A stretch of 64,000 nucleotides of DNA, taken from NCBI GenBank assembly GCA_007679095.1, contig VEFU01000001.1:62001-126000 (forward strand), given 5' to 3'. This stretch comes from Paenibacillus bovis (GTDB lineage: Bacteria; Bacillota; Bacilli; Bacillales; Bacillaceae_C). The translations under genes were made by a program, and so were the position numbers. Below, in pieces: positions 44,129 to 53,291 of the stretch (position 1 is the stretch's first letter; the number at the start of each line of letters is the position of its first letter). The notes under the pieces were generated by a model. That model saw only the letters and a program-made list of their open reading frames with translations. It was not told the origin of the DNA and searched no databases.

Positions 44129-45019
44129 TTAAAATTTCACCTCATAAAAATTCAACTCATTTTCGACTGTAAATCCAACAGCTTGATATAAATGAATCGC
44201 CTGCGCGTTTTCACTATTCACCGTCAATCGGAGTTCCTCTATAAAATCCTTTGAAAGTAACCAATGAAGTGCATGCTGAAGTAATTTCTTACCTATTCCT
44301 CTACCGCGCCACCCTTCATTTACCGCAAAAAACTCGATCGACCCTTCGCCAAATAACGGTTGTGACTCCACATAAATATAGCCAATGACCGTATCATTCT
44401 CTTTATATACGAATACTCTATCATCATCATTCATTCGCTGTACAATTTTTTCACCATCATAATACCCCTTCGGAAAAGCGATATCATGTATCTTTATCAT
44501 GGTAGAATATTCTGTTTCGGTTATTTCTGTAATAAACGGTACCTTCTCAGGAACTCCATTAACTTCTTTTTGATAGAGAAGAATCGTATGGCTATCTGTC
44601 TTCTCATTAAAAGCACAAGATAATGCACGTGAGAATTCATTCACATTGACATTCAATTTATTTACGAAAAGACTCACACTATCCATCTCACTAGGAACCA
44701 TTTTCATCAAATCATTCCACATATTTTTAGCAATTCCTTGCCAATCATCATGTGTAATAAAAGGGCCCCATATTTCTCCATGATGATTATCAAGATCCGC
44801 TTCAAATCCAATTACTCCTATTAAACTATCATCCTCATAAGCTAGCAGAAAACAATCTTGAAACGGAATATCTGTCATTTCTTCCTTTAAATAATGCAAT
44901 ATTTCTTCTTCATCCGTACCACAATAACCAATATGATGGTTTTTCAACTTATTCACTCTTGCAATAAATCTCGCTATTTCTGTTTCACTTTGTTTCTCTG
45001 CTCTTTTAATATGTATCAT
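44129..45019 (-). CDS. Tandem GNAT acetyltransferase
   Basis: A 296-residue protein with two GNAT folds: a degenerate N-terminal one (about 1-145; LIGVIGFEADL) and a C-terminal one (about 165-295) with EFFAVNEGWRGRGIGKKLL, the Q/RxxGxG/A acetyl-CoA motif A, and NSENAQAIHLYQAVGF, motif B. Only the second domain looks able to bind acetyl-CoA. Acyl acceptor unknown. It lies upstream of a composite repeat and behind the yidC terminator; probably transcribed alone. Confidence 0.87.
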   Translation of the reverse strand: MIHIKRAEKQSETEIARFIARVNKLKNHHIGYCGTDEEEILHYLKEEMTDIPFQDCFLLAYEDDSLIGVIGFEADLDNHHGEIWGPFITHDDWQGIAKNMWNDLMKMVPSEMDSVSLFVNKLNVNVNEFSRALSCAFNEKTDSHTILLYQKEVNGVPEKVPFITEITETEYSTMIKIHDIAFPKGYYDGEKIVQRMNDDDRVFVYKENDTVIGYIYVESQPLFGEGSIEFFAVNEGWRGRGIGKKLLQHALHWLLSKDFIEELRLTVNSENAQAIHLYQAVGFTVENELNFYEVKF

Positions 45020-45036
45020 TGAACTACCCCTTTACA

Positions 45037-45080
45037 AAAAAAGCTGTACGTTAGCAATCATTGCTTCCGTACAGCCTCGT
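45037..45080 (-). terminator. Terminator of the yidC2 transcript
   Basis: On the minus strand GCTGTACG-GAAGCAAT-GATTGCT-AACGTACAGC then TTTTTTTGT; long near-perfect stem directly after the yidC stop at 45083. Confidence 0.88.
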
Positions 45081-45082
45081 TA

Positions 45083-45853
45083 TTATTTTCCTTCTTCCTC
45101 AACCTTTTCTTTATGCTGCATATAGTATCTACGTCCTAGCAATGTTTGGAAAATCAAGAAGATACCGCCGACTGCCCAGTATAGTGGTAACGCAGCTGGT
45201 GCTGAGAAAGATATGACCATGATCATAATTGGCGAAATAAGCATGATAATACGCATTTGTTTCTTTTGGGCATCTGGAACTGTCGCCATTGAAACTTGCG
45301 CCTGAATAAAGTAGATGAGACCTGCAATAATCATCATCGCGAAGTCGGATTGTCCTAGATCAAACCATAGGAATGAATGTGTCGCCATATCCTCGGAACT
45401 TCTAATTGCATAATATAAGCCCAATAGTATTGGCATTTGAATCAACATTGGTAAACAACCCATGTTTAATGGATTTACATTGTGTTTTTGATACAGCATC
45501 ATCATTTCCTGTTGGATTTTCTGTTTTTCCTCAGGAGTCTTCGCTTCTTTCGAACGCTTTTGAATTTCTTCCATTTCTGGTTTCATTTTTTCCATGTTAA
45601 CTTTCATCAATTGCTGATTTTTATATGTTTTCAACATGAATGGTAGAAGAACTAAACGAATCAACAATGTAATAATGATTAAAGCCATTCCATAATTTCC
45701 ACCAAGTAAGGAACCAATCTCATGTATCAACCAAGAAAATGGTTTTACGAATGTGTTATAGAAAAAACCTGTTTGATTTTCAACACCAGAACAGCCACCT
45801 AGTAGAACTGCTGTGACTAGTAGTAATGACAATAATAATAATTTCTTTTTCAA
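45083..45853 (-). CDS. yidC: Membrane protein insertase YidC/Oxa1 (YidC2-type)
   Basis: An inserted lipoprotein with signal peptide and lipobox LLGGC (Cys about 21). Five TM segments follow, with the insertase core NYGMALIIITLLIRLVLLPF, where the Arg is the hydrophilic-groove residue. MGCLPMLIQMPILLGLYYAI and a basic C-terminal tail follow. It inserts and folds membrane proteins, alone or with Sec. TTG 45853 stands six bases after AGAAGGGTG and is the likely start; the frame opens at GTG 45862, inside that ribosome site. The site is locked in a hairpin with the end of the leader ORF at 45886-46158, as for B. subtilis mifM-yidC2. Confidence 0.94.
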   Translation of the reverse strand: MKKKLLLLSLLLVTAVLLGGCSGVENQTGFFYNTFVKPFSWLIHEIGSLLGGNYGMALIIITLLIRLVLLPFMLKTYKNQQLMKVNMEKMKPEMEEIQKRSKEAKTPEEKQKIQQEMMMLYQKHNVNPLNMGCLPMLIQMPILLGLYYAIRSSEDMATHSFLWFDLGQSDFAMMIIAGLIYFIQAQVSMATVPDAQKKQMRIIMLISPIMIMVISFSAPAALPLYWAVGGIFLIFQTLLGRRYYMQHKEKVEEEGK

Positions 45854-45859
45854 TGATTT

Positions 45860-45903
45860 CACCCTTCTAATTTAAAATTTGATGATTAAATTAGAAGATG
45901 GTG
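45860..45903 (-). promoter_or_regulatory. SD-sequestering hairpin controlled by the leader ORF
   Basis: CTTCTAATTT (minus strand, 45897-45888) is a perfect complement of AAATTAGAAG (45873-45864), and CACC (45903-45900) pairs with GGTG (45863-45860) after a two-base bulge. The right arm is the Shine-Dalgarno of yidC. The left arm is the last codons of the leader (H-H-L-L-I-stop). A ribosome paused at the leader's end would open it. Confidence 0.8.
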
Positions 45904-46158
45904 CGGACCTTCTACTTCATCTGGACATTCTTTACGTTTCACCGTCTTGAAAAATGGATGTCTAATATGAAGTGGTCTTTCATTATCTATGCAATCATTT
46001 ACTTCGACATTATTTATATGAATACTGTTGTCTAGTTTACTATGTGTTTGAAAATATCCTGACAATGAGAATAGCTGCCACCCAGAGATCCAAATTACTG
46101 CGATAGTAAGTGGAACAACCCATTCTGCATATGAATCTTGAAGTAAAAGTTCAAGCAT
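45886..46158 (-). CDS. MifM-like regulatory leader (arrest peptide candidate) for yidC2
   Basis: A 90-residue product (93 from GTG 46167) with one N-terminal membrane segment (about 13-33, WVVPLTIAVIWISGWQLFSL) and a polar C-terminal half. The tail is HIRHPFFKTVKRKECPDEVE then GPHHLLI. Size, single TM, acidic patch near the end, hydrophobic last residues and position directly before yidC2 match B. subtilis MifM, which stalls the ribosome when insertion is inefficient. Sequence identity is low. Both starts have a plausible ribosome site (GAGAGG before GTG, AGGTG before ATG). Arrest is inferred, not shown. Confidence 0.78.
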   Translation of the reverse strand: MLELLLQDSYAEWVVPLTIAVIWISGWQLFSLSGYFQTHSKLDNSIHINNVEVNDCIDNERPLHIRHPFFKTVKRKECPDEVEGPHHLLI

Positions 46159-46268
46159 GTTATACACCTAATTTCCTCTCAATACTTAAAGTATAGATGT
46201 ATTTACTATAATTGTAAAAGCTTTTCTATTCGTTCATTCGTGGAAAGTATACACATTTTTGCTAAAAA

Positions 46269-47138
46269 CTAATTAGGTTCTACATGAACATGTACTTCAT
46301 AGACATGATGTTTTTCCTTCAATTCATCTTCCACTTGTTCGGAAATATCATGGGCCGCTCCTATTGCCATATCAGAGTTTACAGTAATAACAACATCGAC
46401 AACGGCATTGTTACCATATTTCCTACCCCTAATATTTCTTACATCTTTTACACCTTTAATTTCGAGAATCGCTTCTTTATAAATTTCTAGTTTTTCTTCA
46501 TTAAATCCATCTGTAAGGTCATGGGAGGCTTCTCTAAAAATATCGTAACCTGTTTTACAAATTAAAAGTCCAACTGCTACTGCAGTTACTGGGTCTAACC
46601 AAGAAAGATTAAATTGGGAGCCAATGATCCCAATAGCTGTTCCCACACTTACCCATGCATCTGATAAATTATCCTTAGCTGCAGCCTGTACTGCCTGACT
46701 CTTTATTTTCCTGCCCAAATTTCGATTATAACGATAGACAAAATACATGACGACAGCACAAAAAAGTCCTGTCCATGCTGATATTAAATCAGGTGAAGCA
46801 TGATTATTATTTGCAATAGATGTTATGGCTTCCCTTAACACTTGAAGCCCTACTGCGAACATAATAATAGAAGCAACCATGGATGCCACTGTTTCGGCTT
46901 TCCAGTGACCATATGGATGATCCTTATCCGCAGGCTTTCTTGAAACTTTTAGCCCAATTAACACTGCGACAGAAGCAATAATATCAGTGGCATTATTTAA
47001 TCCGTCTGCTTGTAATGCTTCGGAACCAGTCATGTTTCCAACAAATAGCTTTATAGCAGACAAAACTAAATAAGCAACGATGCTTATTATTGCTCCACGC
47101 TCTCCCTTTTTTATGTTTTTGTATTTTTCTTGTTCCAT
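46269..47138 (-). CDS. Cation diffusion facilitator family transporter (Mn-type CDF)
   Basis: A 289-residue CDF exporter with six TM segments (about 15-210) and a C-terminal ferredoxin-like cytoplasmic domain (KEAILEIKGVKDVRNIRGRK ... YEVHVHVEPN). Metal-site motifs: ADGLNNATDI in TM2 and the HPYGHWKAET loop; the DNLSDAWVS motif is in TM5. The DGLNN form (Asn where Zn-type proteins have His/Asp) resembles the Bacillus manganese exporters MneP/MneS. ATG 47138 follows GGAGGTAGTT; an upstream GTG gives four more residues. Confidence 0.9.
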   Translation of the reverse strand: MEQEKYKNIKKGERGAIISIVAYLVLSAIKLFVGNMTGSEALQADGLNNATDIIASVAVLIGLKVSRKPADKDHPYGHWKAETVASMVASIIMFAVGLQVLREAITSIANNNHASPDLISAWTGLFCAVVMYFVYRYNRNLGRKIKSQAVQAAAKDNLSDAWVSVGTAIGIIGSQFNLSWLDPVTAVAVGLLICKTGYDIFREASHDLTDGFNEEKLEIYKEAILEIKGVKDVRNIRGRKYGNNAVVDVVITVNSDMAIGAAHDISEQVEDELKEKHHVYEVHVHVEPN

Positions 47139-47332
47139 AACTACCTCCACGAATTGCTATGTAACCATCATATCAACTCGCTTATATGTGGGTCTAGAGC
47201 AACGTTGTTTCACGCATTTAGGTTTGTAAGAGAGATACAATAGTGTTTCCTGTAGGAAAAACTTTACAATAAAAAGACTGCCGATATGGACAGCCTTCAT
47301 TAGCATATATATTTTTACAGAAAAATATACAG

Positions 47333-48208
47333 TTAGTCTTCATTCAATTGTGTTTTTGCTAAATATAATGCACCTTTAATAGCAGACAATCCCTCTATAC
47401 CAGGTGTCACAATGTATTCCGCAATATCGTCTTCTAACTGCGGGAAAGATAAATAGTTACGGTTAAATTCTTGAACATATTTATGAATAATCGGAAGAAG
47501 TTGGCGCTGCTTCATCACACCTCCACCAAGTACAACTTTCTCAGGTGAAAGAGTTAAAATGATTGAAATCAATGCTTGAGCAATATAGTATCCTTCCAAT
47601 TCCCAAACAAAATCATCTTTTTCCAATAAATACGCCTTTTTATTCCAACGCTTTTCTATTGCAGGTCCAGCTGCCATTCCTTCCAAGCAGTCTTGATGAA
47701 ATGGACAACTTCCAACAAAATCATCATCAGGATGTCGTTTGACAATAATATGCCCCATCTCCGGATGGCTAAGGCCTTGCAACATTTCTCCATTCACAAT
47801 AGCACCGACACCGATTCCCGTCCCCACCGTCATATATATACTGTTCTTCACTTCCTTCGAGGCACCAAACTTTGCCTCACCTAATGCTGCAATATTTACG
47901 TCAGTATCAAAAACAATTGGTATTTGAAAATGTTCCTTCAAGTACCCGAGAATATTATAATGCTGCCAATGTTCCTTTGGTGTTGTAGTAATCGAGCCAT
48001 ACGTTGGAGATTGACGGTTAATATCTGCTGGCCCAAATGTTCCTATTGCCATTGATTCGATTTCAAATTGAGAAAAAAAGTCTCTTACGTTTTCCATTGT
48101 CTCTGCTGGTGTAGTTGTAGGAATCTCTATCTTTTCTACTATATGATAATTTTGGTCCCCAACTGCACAGACAAATTTCGTTCCTCCTGCTTCGATAGCT
48201 GCAAGCAT
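47333..48208 (-). CDS. ROK-family sugar kinase, fructokinase-like
   Basis: A 291-residue kinase without HTH. ATP site AAIEAGGTKFVCAVG, catalytic DTDVNIAALGE, TVGTGIGVGAIV and the zinc site with HPEMGHI...CPFHQDCLEGMAAGPAI. It resembles Bacillus GmuE/YdhR fructokinases. It phosphorylates fructose or mannose-like hexoses in the cytoplasm. It is monocistronic by position (125 bases to the CDF gene; 15 bases after the stop of the upstream membrane gene, so some co-transcription is possible). Confidence 0.9.
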   Translation of the reverse strand: MLAAIEAGGTKFVCAVGDQNYHIVEKIEIPTTTPAETMENVRDFFSQFEIESMAIGTFGPADINRQSPTYGSITTTPKEHWQHYNILGYLKEHFQIPIVFDTDVNIAALGEAKFGASKEVKNSIYMTVGTGIGVGAIVNGEMLQGLSHPEMGHIIVKRHPDDDFVGSCPFHQDCLEGMAAGPAIEKRWNKKAYLLEKDDFVWELEGYYIAQALISIILTLSPEKVVLGGGVMKQRQLLPIIHKYVQEFNRNYLSFPQLEDDIAEYIVTPGIEGLSAIKGALYLAKTQLNED

Positions 48209-48223
48209 CGTTCTACCCCTCTT

Positions 48224-48829
48224 CTATATACTTTTTATTGATTTTAATGTAATCGCATTCAAAGAATTTATAGAATTTCGAAACTTCCTAATCAAAACAA
48301 TAATCATCAATTCCATAATGAAAGAAAACATCATCGTACCTATTAAAGTAATCATTGCTGCATTCTCCGTCATATTTAGGACAAACGGAATAATGGTCCA
48401 ACAAACAAACATGGTGTATACATATAAACGAAGTCCTTTTCCAATTCTATTAATCCAATTTGATAAAGTACATTTCTCTGAAATTTCAATTATTCCACAT
48501 AAAATCATATATATTAATCCAATATGTAGAAATGTATGAACAACGGTACTTAGCAAGAAATATACTGTTTCAGAAGATGGATGAAAACCCTCTGTCAGTA
48601 GTAAATCTGGTATAAACCATAGTGGAATTGCATAGAGAGCCAATATAACCGCAAATATCTTCGCCTTCGAAAAATACACTGAATAGGATTGCAACTTACT
48701 TAATGCTGCTAGAATCATAAAGTAGCCAATAAAGTCTGGAAATATATCAAAATAGATAATGTTAACATTGATAATAACAAAGATTAATCCCCAAAAGATT
48801 CTATTTATTGCAGAGGCAAGATCTCTCAT
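48224..48829 (-). CDS. Multi-pass membrane protein of unknown function
   Basis: A 201-residue protein with about five to six hydrophobic segments (IFWGLIFVIINVNIIYFDIF, FIGYFMILAALSKL, IFAVILALYAIPLWFIP, HTFLHIGLIYMILCGII, LYVYTMFVCWTIIPF, TLIGTMMFSFIMELMIIVLI). It starts inside the stop region of the preceding gene (four-base overlap). With the two genes upstream it forms a probable three-gene membrane module. Family not recognised. Confidence 0.8.
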   Translation of the reverse strand: MRDLASAINRIFWGLIFVIINVNIIYFDIFPDFIGYFMILAALSKLQSYSVYFSKAKIFAVILALYAIPLWFIPDLLLTEGFHPSSETVYFLLSTVVHTFLHIGLIYMILCGIIEISEKCTLSNWINRIGKGLRLYVYTMFVCWTIIPFVLNMTENAAMITLIGTMMFSFIMELMIIVLIRKFRNSINSLNAITLKSIKSI

Positions 48830-49653
48830 TTTTTTGCCTCCTTAATAATCTCTTTCACATCTTTTTCTGTAAAGTAAGGTCTGTAATCCATCGTAATAGG
48901 ATGTTTAAAAGGTGTATTACTTTCATCCTTGCCTTTCAATGTCAAAGTTGTGTAATAATAGTGATTTCGCATTGGGTCATCATCTTTAAATTTCCAATGA
49001 TATTGATAGGATATAATATCTCCTTTTTCCTTTGAAATAGGGAAACTATATTGATCATCAACCTTTTTTTCACCGAGATTGAGAGCATAAATAATATTGT
49101 TTTTTAAGCTATTAATAAATGACACTTCATAACTTTCAATATTCATATTTTCCTCTACACTTAACGTTCCAAATCCAGAATTGTCATTCGAACCTCCTGA
49201 ACTTTTAAAATCTAAAGGTGAATCTTCCCGCTTATAAAAGTTTATTTCCCCTACATCCATTACCATAGATTCACCATTTGTAAGAAATACACGAATTTGA
49301 TTAATGGTCATCTCGTCATATTTCATATCCTCAAAGAAATGATCATCTAGTTGAAAATATAATGTTTTTACTTTATGGTGGCGCAGAGTTTGATAAGTCC
49401 ACGATTCTTTTGAATATAAAGGTATCTCACTGTCACCAATAGTTGCATATTGAATATCCATTTCTTCACTACGATTTACAAGATAATGCAACTCTAATGT
49501 TAACCCTGAAGGAACGGAAAAATTGTAATAATGCTTTAACATAATAGGCGTTTTCAATTGATTAATAGCAAACACCGAATAATTCCCAATCAAGCTAACG
49601 AGCACCAATGCCATCCCAATTAGGAGCACAGGCTTTTTTATCGTCACAGGCAA
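48826..49653 (-). CDS. Membrane-anchored extracellular protein of unknown function
   Basis: A 275-residue protein with one N-terminal TM/signal anchor (VLLIGMALVLVSLIGNYSVFA). The large outside domain is rich in beta strands (LTLELHYLVNRSEEMDIQYA, KTLYFQLDDHFFED). The tail YRPYFTEKDVKEIIKEAKK is charged. It overlaps the downstream multi-pass protein gene by four bases, implying a common complex. GGAGG lies ahead of the ATG region. No family recognised. Confidence 0.8.
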   Translation of the reverse strand: MPVTIKKPVLLIGMALVLVSLIGNYSVFAINQLKTPIMLKHYYNFSVPSGLTLELHYLVNRSEEMDIQYATIGDSEIPLYSKESWTYQTLRHHKVKTLYFQLDDHFFEDMKYDEMTINQIRVFLTNGESMVMDVGEINFYKREDSPLDFKSSGGSNDNSGFGTLSVEENMNIESYEVSFINSLKNNIIYALNLGEKKVDDQYSFPISKEKGDIISYQYHWKFKDDDPMRNHYYYTTLTLKGKDESNTPFKHPITMDYRPYFTEKDVKEIIKEAKK

Positions 49654-49717
49654 AACCTCCGTGTCAAAATTCCTTGCACATTAACTTATTCGGTTCTTGG
49701 TGGCGAAATTCCTTTTA

Positions 49718-49981
49718 TCATTCATCAATTTGAAAGGAAATGCTACTATCCTCCCCTCCGCGTATATGTACCGCTCCTTCTTTTTGGACTTCATTCTGTT
49801 TCACCGTCTTATCAAAATACACAATTGATAGAACAAATACAGCAAATGATATAGCTAATAATATTCCTAATCGCTTGATAGACATTCCTTTATCATATAA
49901 TGCTTTTACAATCGTCATCACAATTAGGGCAACAGATACGACAAAACTTATTACAATTAAAATTGCTAAAAATACTTCCAT
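49718..49981 (-). CDS. Small two-TM membrane protein
   Basis: An 87-residue protein with two hydrophobic segments (LAILIVISFVVSVALIVMTIV and LGILLAISFAVFVLSIVYF) and a charged tail (VKQNEVQKEGAVHIRGGEDS). AGAGGAGACG lies before the ATG. It is 64 bases upstream of the anchored protein gene and on the same strand, so probably in the same unit. Function unknown. Confidence 0.75.
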   Translation of the reverse strand: MEVFLAILIVISFVVSVALIVMTIVKALYDKGMSIKRLGILLAISFAVFVLSIVYFDKTVKQNEVQKEGAVHIRGGEDSSISFQIDE

Positions 49982-50059
49982 AATATTCGTCTCCTCTAAA
50001 CAAAATACAATATCTTCATCTAATTATACTTCATCATTATAATCACAAGAAGAAAAGAG

Positions 50060-50215
50060 ATTGGGACAAAGGAATATGGTTGCAAATAAAAACCGAACTA
50101 ACTTGATTGCAAAACAAGATAGTTCGGTCACTTTATCAATTATATAAATAATGTATAGTTACCAGCGGAGTGTATTTCCGAAGCGGTATAGCTACACTTA
50201 CATTGTTCGATTTAC
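50060..50215. repeat. Composite repeat, second copy, with internal deletion
   Basis: TTGGGACAAAGGAATATGG, then the ACCGAACTA/TAGTTCGGT inverted repeat (50092-50100, 50120-50128). Next, ATAGTTACCAGCGGA joins directly to GTGTATTTCCGAAGCGG and CACTTACATTGTTCG. Compared with 661-803 and its flanks, about 100 bases are missing cleanly from the middle. It stands in the 270-base gap upstream of the tldE stop. Confidence 0.7.
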
Positions 50216-50251
50216 ATACATGTCAAATCGTTTTGTCTCAATCGCTCCTCA

Positions 50252-51595
50252 TTATTCCACTGTTACAGATAATCCTTCTAGCAATATCGACGGTGATCCA
50301 ATTCCACCTGTTGATACATATAGGTCAGACCCAATCTCTTTTATCATTTTTAATAACTCAAAGAAATTACCAGCAATCGTCATTTGCTTCACTGCAGTTA
50401 CGATTTTTCCATCTTTCACGTAAAAGCCGTTAGCAGCTACAGAGAAATCTCCAGAAACAGCGTTTGCTCCAGAATGAAGTCCAGCTAGTTTTGTAATAAA
50501 TACCGCTTCCTCTTGAGAAGCAATAAGTTCTTCACGAGTTATCTCACCTGGTTTTATATAAAAATGAGATGGTGCAACTGTCAGCGTTCCTTTATAAGAT
50601 GGCTTATACGCATGACCAGTTGTTTCCACTCCCGCCTTTTTCGCGGTCTTGCGATTATGAAGAAGAGTATTTAATGTTCCATTTTCAATAACCGTACAAA
50701 CTTTCGAAGCTACACCTTCGCCATCAAAATTACGACCTGCAAATCCATCTTTATAGAATGGATCATCCACAATTGTTACAATCTCAGACGCAATTTGCTC
50801 ACCTGTTTTGTCTTCTAATAATGATTGACCTTTTTGAGCAACCTCAGCTGAGAACACAGATACAAACGTATCAAGCAATTGTGAAGCAGCATCATGACGA
50901 AGAACAATAGGATACTTTTTACTTGCGATCGACTTTTCTCCAAGATAAGAGAGTGCTTCCTCTGCCACCTCTTTTGCAATTTCATCAACATGCAAAGTAG
51001 AGAAATCTTTCGTTATATTTACTTTAAAACCGCTCTTCGTTTCATCATCTTGTTTTACAATGACGGAGAGGACAACGCCTAAGTAATTGCTACGATCATG
51101 AAGCACAAGGCCTTTACTGTTAGCTAGAACTCGTTCTGTAGCTCCTTCGATAAGCTTACATGAATTAATCGAACTAATACGAGGATCATAGTTCGCAATC
51201 TTGCTTTCTACTTCTTGTAAAAAAGCAATTTTATCTGGAACAGAAATATTATCTAGACTTTCAGAATAAAAATCGCGATCTTCGTACTCTTCACTTCCTG
51301 CAAATATTTCATCTTGTTCCTCATCTTCCAATATCTCTGCATTCGCTTTTGCACTATTAAGTAGAAATGGAATAGATTCTTGATCAATTTTTTCTGTATA
51401 TGCATAACCCATTTTCCCATTGTAGAGGCCACGGAAGGAAAGACCGCCTTCCTCTGCTGTCTCATAATGATCAACATCACCTTTATATACTTGGCATGCA
51501 AAACGTTTGGATTTCACATAATATATTTCCATATCTTCAAAGCCAGCAGCTAGACCACTTTCTAATAAGCGCTCTTGAAATTTCTCAATTTTCAT
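50252..51595 (-). CDS. tldE: TldE/PmbA-type metalloprotease-fold protein
   Basis: A 447-residue member of the TldD/PmbA family that lacks the HExxxH site, hence the TldE partner. Typical: AEEGGLSFRGLYNGKMGYAY, FSAEVAQKGQSLLED, and the C-terminal GLHSGANAVSGDFSVAANGF, NFFELLKMIKEIGSDL. It starts four bases after the tldD stop. TldD/TldE heterodimers degrade unfolded or leader peptides inside the cell. No peptide precursor gene is seen nearby. Confidence 0.92.
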   Translation of the reverse strand: MKIEKFQERLLESGLAAGFEDMEIYYVKSKRFACQVYKGDVDHYETAEEGGLSFRGLYNGKMGYAYTEKIDQESIPFLLNSAKANAEILEDEEQDEIFAGSEEYEDRDFYSESLDNISVPDKIAFLQEVESKIANYDPRISSINSCKLIEGATERVLANSKGLVLHDRSNYLGVVLSVIVKQDDETKSGFKVNITKDFSTLHVDEIAKEVAEEALSYLGEKSIASKKYPIVLRHDAASQLLDTFVSVFSAEVAQKGQSLLEDKTGEQIASEIVTIVDDPFYKDGFAGRNFDGEGVASKVCTVIENGTLNTLLHNRKTAKKAGVETTGHAYKPSYKGTLTVAPSHFYIKPGEITREELIASQEEAVFITKLAGLHSGANAVSGDFSVAANGFYVKDGKIVTAVKQMTIAGNFFELLKMIKEIGSDLYVSTGGIGSPSILLEGLSVTVE

Positions 51596-51599
51596 CTAG

Positions 51600-52988
51600 T
51601 TACTCTCCCTTCGTCCCGCCGACAGTTATTTCACTTACACGAATCATTGGCTGCCCAACATTGACTGGGAGACTACCACTTACAGATCCACACATACCAG
51701 CTCCATGTGCTAAGTTATTGCCTACCATATCAACAAGTTGTAATGTTTTTGGACCATTACCAATCAACGTTGCTCCTTTAACTGGCTTGCCAATTTCTCC
51801 ATTTTCAACCATATACGCTTCCATGATGGCAAAGTTATAATCGCCAGTTGATGTATTAACAGATCCTCCACCCATGTATTTTGCATATAGCCCATGTTCA
51901 GTGGATGCAATAATTTCCTCCGGAGTTGACTTCCCAGGGGCAATATACGTATTCGTCATTCTTGATGTTGGGTTGTAACGATATGATTCCCGTCTACTAG
52001 AACCTGTTGCATCCATTCCCATTCGACGTCCATTAAATTTATCTATTAAATAACCTTTTAAAATACCATTTTCAATTAAAACATTCTTCCTTGATTTTTC
52101 TCCTTCATCATCGATATTGAGTGAACCCCACTCATTTGCGAGTGTACCGTCATCAATATAGGTAACTATATCAGGTGCTACTTTTTCTCCAATACGATTT
52201 GCAAAAACAGAGTTACCTTTCGCAACTGCTGTCGCTTCTAGTCCATGACCACAAGCTTCATGGAAAATAACACCACCAAACTCGTTATCGATAATAACAG
52301 GGAATTTCCCACTCGGACATTCCTCCGCATTGAGCATAGTAACTGCAATTCGAGCTGCCTCACCAGCATAATGCTCTAAATCAAGGTTTTCAAAGAACTC
52401 AAATCCTTTATATGCACCAGGACCGTAAAAACCAGGTTGCATTTGCTTTCCATCCGATGCAATCGCCTGAATCGCCATCCTACTACGCACCCGTTTATCC
52501 TCAACAAATTTCCCTTCTGAGTTCGCGATAAGGACATTTTGTTCACTATCTACATATGTGACAGACGCTTGCTTAATACTAGCATGATAGTTTTTAGCAA
52601 TCTCGTACGCTTTCTTCATCACATCTACTTTTCTAGCTGACTCAATTGTACGCGGCATATGGATAATATTATGTAGTGGTGTAATTATTTCTTGTTGCAA
52701 AGCCGTTGGGATATGACGAACATCCCCTTTAATCGCATGTGCTGCATTTTTTGCCGCTTTTAATAGACCCTCTTTTGAAAAATCAGTCGTATATGCATAC
52801 ACACTTTGCAGGCCATTGAAAACCCTAATCCCAACACCCGCGTCCCTTCCAGAAATACTTTTATCAATTTTTCCTTTTTGTAAAACGATACTATTTTTAT
52901 AATGATCTTCCGCAAATACTTCGGCGAAATCTCCACCAGTTGATAATGCGGCAGCTAAAACATCTTCTATAACAGATTTACTAATCAT
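51600..52988 (-). CDS. tldD: TldD-type zinc metalloprotease
   Basis: A 462-residue TldD. The catalytic motif HExxxH appears as VIFHEACGHGLEA, with a further Cys ligand candidate in GAGMCGSVSGSLPV. GVRVFNGLQSVYAYTTDFS-like N-terminal region and MEAYMVENGEIGKPVKGATLIGNG complete the family pattern. It forms an intracellular peptidase with TldE encoded four bases downstream. GGAGGGAAAAAAC precedes the ATG. Confidence 0.94.
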   Translation of the reverse strand: MISKSVIEDVLAAALSTGGDFAEVFAEDHYKNSIVLQKGKIDKSISGRDAGVGIRVFNGLQSVYAYTTDFSKEGLLKAAKNAAHAIKGDVRHIPTALQQEIITPLHNIIHMPRTIESARKVDVMKKAYEIAKNYHASIKQASVTYVDSEQNVLIANSEGKFVEDKRVRSRMAIQAIASDGKQMQPGFYGPGAYKGFEFFENLDLEHYAGEAARIAVTMLNAEECPSGKFPVIIDNEFGGVIFHEACGHGLEATAVAKGNSVFANRIGEKVAPDIVTYIDDGTLANEWGSLNIDDEGEKSRKNVLIENGILKGYLIDKFNGRRMGMDATGSSRRESYRYNPTSRMTNTYIAPGKSTPEEIIASTEHGLYAKYMGGGSVNTSTGDYNFAIMEAYMVENGEIGKPVKGATLIGNGPKTLQLVDMVGNNLAHGAGMCGSVSGSLPVNVGQPMIRVSEITVGGTKGE

Positions 52989-53291
52989 TTGTTTTTTCCC
53001 TCCTTGTTCAATAACTTCATATATCTAGTTTACTATTCTTTTCAGGGTTGTTACTACTAAATGTTTTTAATTTTCTTGATTTCCTCCTCTTATTAGTATG
53101 GAGCACCTAATTTTAGCTTTCGTGTATTTCTAATCTAATCCAGCCTACTAGTCTTCTAACCACGCTAACCTATCCCTTTGTACACATGTCATTAAGCATT
53201 ATTACATGTGTATTAGCCATCACCTCACACTAACACTAAATATCCATCAAATTAATTTTTTATATTTCCAAGCCTATTTATAAAAACTATG
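52989..53291. other. Intergenic, no feature seen
   Basis: AT-rich region between divergent tldD and the GntR gene. Apart from the upstream sequence of tldD I see no open frame, stable hairpin or repeat. Confidence 0.5.
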
